DNA of 8,521 nucleotides from Planctomycetota bacterium (GTDB taxonomy: Bacteria > Planctomycetota > Phycisphaerae > WQYP01): the NCBI GenBank assembly GCA_021852245.1, contig JAJZNY010000179.1, forward strand, positions 1-8,521, in the 5' to 3' direction. Made by a program: the position numbers and the translations under genes. This document shows, one piece after another, positions 4,639-8,521 of the stretch. Below the pieces are notes generated by a model. That model was not told the origin of the DNA, searched no databases, and saw nothing but the letters and a program-made list of their open reading frames with translations. Each line of letters begins with the position of its first letter. Position 1 is the stretch's first letter.

Positions 4639-5724
4639 ATGCCCATGACTGAACTCAAGGATATTGATTACCAATTACCGCCCGAACTCATCGCGCAGGA
4701 GCCGGCACATCCCCGCGATCAATGCCGCATGCTGGTGTACCATCAGGCGGCCGCCCAGATCGCCGAACATCGGTTCTACGAGATTGCCGAGCTGCTGCAG
4801 CCGGGGGATCTGCTGGTGTTTAATGATTCCAGCGTGCTCCCGGCGAAATTGGAACTTCAGCGTGCGACCGGTGCGCGGACCAGCGGCCTGTTTGTTGCCG
4901 AGCGTGAACCGGGCCGCTGGGAAATGCTCATCAAATCCCGTGGCAGGTGCAAAATCGGCGAGATACTTACCGTCATCACCCCGGCAGGCAATCCCGATGG
5001 GGCGGTGCGGCTGATCGCCAAGGATCCGTCGGGCCATTGGCAGGTGGAGGTTTCCCCTCCGTTGCCGGCGGCGATCTATCTCGATCAGCGCGGCCAGATG
5101 CCGCTGCCGCCGTATATCGAGCAGGCACGAAAAAGGAGTGGCAGCCGTATCGCCCGGGACGAGGATCGCCGGGAATATCAAACCGTCTACGCCCGCCATC
5201 CCGGTTCCCTGGCGGCGCCGACGGCAGGCTTGCACTTCACGCCGGCTGTTCTTGACGCCCTCGACGCCCGCGGCATCGGCCGTATCAATATCACCCTGCA
5301 CATCGGGCTGGGGACTTTTGCGCCCGTCACCGCCGAGCGCCTTTCTGAGCATCGCATGCATCATGAATCATTTATTATCCAATCGGATGCCGCACGACGG
5401 CTTCGCGATCAGCGCCGGGCCGGAGGGCGGATCATTGCGGTGGGGACGACATCCGTCCGGGCGATGGAGGCCGCGGCGGATCATATTCTCACCGGCGACG
5501 TGAGTCAGCCACTTTCCGCCCGCACCGATCTGCTCATTGCTCCGGGGTATGAATTCAAATTGTGCACCGGTCTGCTTACCAATTTCCACCTGCCGCGGAC
5601 AACTCTGCTGGCGCTGGTGGCAGCGAAGATCGGCCTGCCGGCGCTTCATGAATGTTATGCGTATGCGGTTAAAAATCGGTTCCGCTTTTACAGCTACGGC
5701 GATGCCATGCTGATCATTGACTGA
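4639..5724 (+). CDS. queA: S-adenosylmethionine:tRNA ribosyltransferase-isomerase
   Basis: QueA transfers and isomerises the ribosyl group of S-adenosylmethionine onto preQ1 in tRNA (position 34 of GUN anticodons), giving epoxyqueuosine-tRNA in the cytoplasm. The 361-residue length is normal. Family signatures run through the whole chain: PPELIAQEPAHPRDQCRML (14-32), DLLVFNDSSVLPAKL (57-71, usually FNDTRVxPARL), PLPPYI (155-160), YQTVYARHPGSLAAPTAGLHFT (180-201, read as YQTVYA and GSLAAPTAGLHFT), HIGLGTFAPV (221-230), HHESF (241-245), AVGTTSVRAME (267-277), TDLLIAPGYEFK (296-307), LLTNFHLPRTTLL (312-324) and SYGDAMLI (352-359). No internal damage is seen. ATG 4639 and ATG 4645 (MTELKDIDY) are both possible starts and neither has a good SD. 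queD-like follows 165 bp later on the same strand. Confidence 0.97.
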   Translation: MPMTELKDIDYQLPPELIAQEPAHPRDQCRMLVYHQAAAQIAEHRFYEIAELLQPGDLLVFNDSSVLPAKLELQRATGARTSGLFVAEREPGRWEMLIKSRGRCKIGEILTVITPAGNPDGAVRLIAKDPSGHWQVEVSPPLPAAIYLDQRGQMPLPPYIEQARKRSGSRIARDEDRREYQTVYARHPGSLAAPTAGLHFTPAVLDALDARGIGRINITLHIGLGTFAPVTAERLSEHRMHHESFIIQSDAARRLRDQRRAGGRIIAVGTTSVRAMEAAADHILTGDVSQPLSARTDLLIAPGYEFKLCTGLLTNFHLPRTTLLALVAAKIGLPALHECYAYAVKNRFRFYSYGDAMLIID

Positions 5725-5821
5725 AAGGGAAATGATTCGCCGCGCGCCGAGCGGTAAAATCTACTGGTCTCTGGAATCGGGAAATGGTGGCTGGTTAGGA
5801 GCAAGGTCAGGCATTCAGCGA

Positions 5822-5845
5822 CGGGGTAGGCTCCGCCAGTCCCCG
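5822..5845 (+). other. Stacked hairpin in the queA-queD gap
   Basis: cgggg (5822-5826) pairs with ccccg (5841-5845), enclosing ggc-tcc-gcc (5829-5837). It is followed by caataaaaagc rather than a T-run, so it is not a standard terminator. It lies about 45 bases before the chosen queD start. No preQ1 or other known riboswitch fold could be recognised in the gap. Confidence 0.4.
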
Positions 5846-5889
5846 CAATAAAAAGCCGTTCGGTGGGGCGTGCGCCTCCGCCCGAAATC

Positions 5890-6789
5890 ATGGTCACGGC
5901 TGATGGGGACATTCAAACGGCTTGGGATGAATGCCGCCTGCAGAAGGCTCTGGGCCGCATCACCACGCAAGCAACTTTTCGGGTATACAATTACCTGATG
6001 GGTCGGTATGTGCGATTAAGCCGGGAGGTGCGATTCAGCGGGGGTCTTGAGCCGTCGTCCGGCGCTACCGGTAATTCGTTTGCCGGCAATCCGCTCGGGT
6101 CCGGGCTCGAGCCGCTGCTGACTCTCACCGTGGAAGCCGCCGGCGAGATTGACGGGCAAACCGGCATGCTGGTGAACATCAAGCAGATCGATGAACTGGT
6201 AAGGCGCGGGATCGTCGGCGAGTGGCGGGGCGACACGGTGACCACGGCACCGATGCTGCTGCGGCAGGCATGGAGATTGTTGGACAGCCTCCCGCACAAA
6301 ATCAAGGTAAAAAGTCTCACGCTCGCATGCAGCCCATGGCTTTATTATCGGATCAGCGACGAGGTTGAAGAAATGATTGAATTGACCGAGCGGTTTGAAT
6401 TTTCCGCCGCGCATCGCCTCCACAGTGCGAATCTCACCGACAGCCAGAATGCCGCCATATTCGGAAAATGCAACAATCCGCACGGACACGGGCACAATTA
6501 TGAACTGGAAGTCACCATCTGCGGCCCCATCGGGGCGGACGGGCGGATCATCCCGCTTCAAAAACTTCATGACATTATTAATCGCCGGGTGATTGACCGG
6601 ATGGACCACCGGCATCTGAATGTGGAGTTGCCCGAGTTCGCCGAGGTGAACCCGACCGTGGAGAATATTGCCGCGGTGATATTTGACTCTCTTGCCGGTG
6701 AATTCACCGCGCCGGTGAGGCTTGCTCGCGTCCGCCTGTGGGAAACGCCCAAGACGAGCTGCACCATCAATGCCGATGAAAGAAGTTGA
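5890..6789 (+). CDS. queD: Tandem-domain 6-carboxytetrahydropterin / 6-pyruvoyltetrahydropterin synthase-like protein
   Basis: This 299-residue protein holds two PTPS/QueD folds in tandem, while the usual single-domain enzyme has about 120-150 residues. The C-terminal domain (165-299) carries the active site: zinc-ligand histidines H175 (FSAAHRLHS) and H200/H202 (HGHGHNY), catalytic C194 (GKCNNP), the MDHRHLN segment (D239, H240) and E285 (LWET). The N-terminal domain (about 40-160) aligns with it (NPLGSGLEPLLTLTV against NPHGHGHNYELEVTI), but all zinc ligands are replaced. QueD converts dihydroneopterin triphosphate to 6-carboxytetrahydropterin, the first committed step toward queuosine, and queA upstream supports that role. 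The C-x5-HGH spacing also resembles pyruvoyl-tetrahydropterin synthases, so pterin synthesis is an alternative. ATG 5890 was chosen; GTG 5863 is in frame. Neither has a clear SD. The next gene starts 12 bp after the stop. Confidence 0.9.
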   Translation: MVTADGDIQTAWDECRLQKALGRITTQATFRVYNYLMGRYVRLSREVRFSGGLEPSSGATGNSFAGNPLGSGLEPLLTLTVEAAGEIDGQTGMLVNIKQIDELVRRGIVGEWRGDTVTTAPMLLRQAWRLLDSLPHKIKVKSLTLACSPWLYYRISDEVEEMIELTERFEFSAAHRLHSANLTDSQNAAIFGKCNNPHGHGHNYELEVTICGPIGADGRIIPLQKLHDIINRRVIDRMDHRHLNVELPEFAEVNPTVENIAAVIFDSLAGEFTAPVRLARVRLWETPKTSCTINADERS

Positions 6790-6801
6790 AGAGGAGTATG
6801 G

Positions 6802-7308
6802 ATGACGATTATTGACAGTACAGTTGATCCGATCCTGCCGGTGTTTCGCGCTGTGGGCAAGATTCCCAGCGGCCTGTTTATTCTCACCGCCGGTCAGGGC
6901 CCCGATTTTTCCGCCATGCTGGTGTCGTTCGTGCAGCAGGCGGCGCGTGATCCGATTGTGATCGCCACCGCGATCAACCGCGAGCGCCCGATGACGCAGG
7001 CGATTGAACGCAGCGGGGTGTACATCATCAACATCATCGCCGGTGGAGACCGGGCCCTGCTGAAAAAATATGCCCGCCATGCACTCATCGGCCCGGAGGC
7101 GATTGAGGGTGTGCGCAGCCGACGGATGGATGACGGGTGCGTTGTTCTGCCTGATGCGTGTGCGTGGATCAAATGTCGATTTCGTCAGCGGGTGGATTTT
7201 GGTGCGGATCACGATCTATTTCTGGGCGTGGCTGAGGACGGCGGTTTGAATGACACCCCGCACACGCAGCCGGTGGTGCATGTCCGCCACGACGGCAGCA
7301 ATTATTAA
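6802..7308 (+). CDS. Flavin reductase-like protein (FMN-binding split barrel)
   Basis: The gene begins at ATG 6802, with gaggag (6791-6796) 5 bases upstream, only 12 bp after the queD-like stop, so the two are probably co-transcribed. The 168-residue product fits the single-domain flavin reductase family in length and pattern. It has the N-terminal LPVFRAVGKIPSGLFILTA (read as AVGKIPSGLFILTA), FSAMLVSFVQQAARDPIVIA, the segment AIERSGVYIINII, and the late GADHDLFLGVAEDGG followed by a C-terminal VVHVRHDGSNY. These proteins bind FMN and reduce it with NAD(P)H, supplying reduced flavin to a partner or acting as a redox protein themselves. Substrate and partner cannot be told from sequence. A link to pterin or queuosine chemistry is suggested only by position. 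Confidence 0.87.
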   Translation: MTIIDSTVDPILPVFRAVGKIPSGLFILTAGQGPDFSAMLVSFVQQAARDPIVIATAINRERPMTQAIERSGVYIINIIAGGDRALLKKYARHALIGPEAIEGVRSRRMDDGCVVLPDACAWIKCRFRQRVDFGADHDLFLGVAEDGGLNDTPHTQPVVHVRHDGSNY

Positions 7309-7346
7309 AATGACGTGAATGGCCGGATGGAATGCAGATATAAAAT

Positions 7347-8521
7347 ATGAAATCAAGCCGACAACGATTCAAGGATTTCCTCGCCCGCGTCAAGAAGGGG
7401 CATCTGCGCGGCGACCGGCTTGTCGAGCCCGAGGCGGTGCGGGAATTTCAGCGTCCCATGGGGGGTGGCCGCCACATGCGCGGCAACTGGGGCCCGCCGC
7501 ATCAATTCAAGTTTTCAAAGCAGAAACTGCTGAGTGAATATGCCCTGATGCTGCGGGGTTACTACGGGTCGGTGGCGGTATTGCTGCTGGTTGTGCTGGG
7601 CACCTCGCTGATTACCCTGAGCCCCGCCTTTGTGCTTAAACTGGCCATCGATGACGTGTTTGCAGGCAAGCCGCTGTCGATTGCACGGATGTTGCCTGCG
7701 GGCAGTCTGCGGAGCTGGATCACCGCATCACCTGAACATGGACTCGCGACGCTGGCCATTGCACTGATTATTGCCGAGATCGTTGGCGTTTCCCTTTCAT
7801 GGCTGCGGGTGCTGGCGGTTCAACGACTGAATTACAAACTGGCTGCCACACTCCGCCAGCGGCTCCACACCCATCTTTCCAAACTCTCGCTTGCGCAACT
7901 TGCCGATTTCCGCACCGGTGGCATCATCAGCCGGATCATGTCGGATACCGATCAGATCGTCGGCGGCGTGCAGAACTCGATCATTACCCCCGCGGGTGCG
8001 GCTCTGCGGATGATCCTCATCCTGATCATCCTCATCGTCACCAGTTGGCAGCTTTTTGTCGCCGCCGTGATCCTGATCCCGCCGCTGATCCTGGTTCACC
8101 TGCTGATTTTCCGTCGTCTGCGGCCGCTGTGGCGCAACATTCAGGACGACCGGAGCATGCTTTCGGCGCGGGTCAGCGACATGTACGCCGGAATCCGTGT
8201 GGTGCGCAGCTTTCGCCGGGAAAGCACCGAACTGGCCGAATTTGCCGCCCGCCAGCACACCATGGTGCGAAAGCAATATTACACCTCGATCCTCGGCCGG
8301 CTTCTGGCCACCGGATGGGCGGTTTTTGTGCCAGCGATCGGCATCGTCATTCTCTGGTACGGCGGCGAAATGGTGCTGCATCATCAGTTGAAGGTGGGCA
8401 ATCTGGTGATGTTTCAATATTTTGCGCTGATGCTGCTGGGCCCGATCACCCAGATGATTGATTCGATGCAGGCGATGCAGCAGAATCTCGGCTCTCTGGA
8501 CCGGGTATGCGATGTGCTCAG
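7347..8521 (+). CDS. ABC transporter, membrane domain part (runs off the right edge)
   Basis: The frame is open for 391 codons from ATG 7347 to the window end. A charged cytoplasmic N-terminus of about 70 residues (RQRFKDFLARVKKGHLRGD, GGGRHMRGNWGPP) precedes an exporter-type transmembrane domain. Helices lie at about 73-99 (SVAVLLLVVLGTSLITLSPA), 132-155 (LAIALIIAEIVGVSL), two close helices at about 215-258 (LRMILILIILIVTSW, VAAVILIPPLILVHLLIF), 320-342 (WAVFVPAIGIVILWYGG) and 352-371. Between helices are the typical LRQRLHTHLSKLSLAQLADFR and GGIISRIMSDTDQI coupling segments. Type I exporters of this group work as dimers, each subunit carrying a C-terminal ATPase domain, which here lies beyond the window. 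The substrate is unknown. No strong SD precedes the ATG, which starts 38 bp after the flavin reductase stop. Confidence 0.9.
   Translation, partial: MKSSRQRFKDFLARVKKGHLRGDRLVEPEAVREFQRPMGGGRHMRGNWGPPHQFKFSKQKLLSEYALMLRGYYGSVAVLLLVVLGTSLITLSPAFVLKLAIDDVFAGKPLSIARMLPAGSLRSWITASPEHGLATLAIALIIAEIVGVSLSWLRVLAVQRLNYKLAATLRQRLHTHLSKLSLAQLADFRTGGIISRIMSDTDQIVGGVQNSIITPAGAALRMILILIILIVTSWQLFVAAVILIPPLILVHLLIFRRLRPLWRNIQDDRSMLSARVSDMYAGIRVVRSFRRESTELAEFAARQHTMVRKQYYTSILGRLLATGWAVFVPAIGIVILWYGGEMVLHHQLKVGNLVMFQYFALMLLGPITQMIDSMQAMQQNLGSLDRVCDVL

Noticed and set aside
4675..5364. 229-codon minus-strand open frame
   Set aside because: It is fully antisense to queA, whose motifs are continuous; no family pattern is seen.
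6016..7212. 398-codon minus-strand open frame
   Set aside because: It lies antisense to the queD-like and flavin reductase genes, which show clear family motifs. Its own translation has no recognisable domain and is rich in His/Arg/Pro, typical of a shadow frame in GC-rich DNA.
7797..8461. Two ~210-220-codon frames on opposite strands
   Set aside because: Both are shadows of the ABC transporter membrane domain, which is continuous through this region in another frame.

Overview
The window comes from a moderately GC-rich bacterial chromosome. No marker gene fixes the taxon. The two-domain 6-pyruvoyl-tetrahydropterin-synthase-like protein, the wHTH-nucleotidyltransferase/HEPN pair and the many intergenic repeats built on AACCGC-GAGG-ACGC words are, from general knowledge, common in Planctomycetota (Phycisphaerae-like) and related environmental lineages. 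That assignment is an inference of low to moderate strength.

Left part (1-4638) is an accessory, repeat-rich region. It opens with the 5' part of an IS630-family transposase on the minus strand. Its element appears to end at a CTAG at 416-419 and cuts into a 133-bp tandem repeat (421-686) that carries a perfect hairpin in each unit. A stretch of small hairpins follows, then an unrecognised 210-residue gene (1090-1722) lying between two degenerate ~56-bp direct repeats. A 181-bp repeat occurs twice in direct orientation (1859-2039 and 4197-4377) with 3 differences. Between the two copies sit a minus-strand HEPN/MNT toxin-antitoxin-type operon with a readable promoter and paired operator-like repeats, a small predicted exported protein on the plus strand, and a 69-residue antitoxin-like small protein with a strong ribosome binding site but no visible partner. 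A decayed, inverted relative of the 133-bp repeat lies just upstream of queA.

Right part (4639-8521) is housekeeping-like and all on the plus strand. queA (tRNA preQ1 ribosyltransferase-isomerase) is followed by a tandem-domain QueD/PTPS-like protein, both potentially serving queuosine synthesis: QueD makes the early 6-carboxytetrahydropterin intermediate and QueA does the late step on tRNA. A flavin reductase-like protein follows 12 bp after queD with a good ribosome binding site. Last is the membrane domain of an ABC exporter subunit whose nucleotide-binding domain lies beyond the window.

No rRNA, tRNA, CRISPR array or recognisable riboswitch was seen. The most interesting signals are the HEPN/MNT module with its nearly leaderless promoter and altered HEPN active-site motif, the direct-repeat bracketing of that toxin-antitoxin-like segment, the hairpin module that is present or precisely absent in copies of one repeat family, and the tandem PTPS protein with a zinc-site-less first domain.
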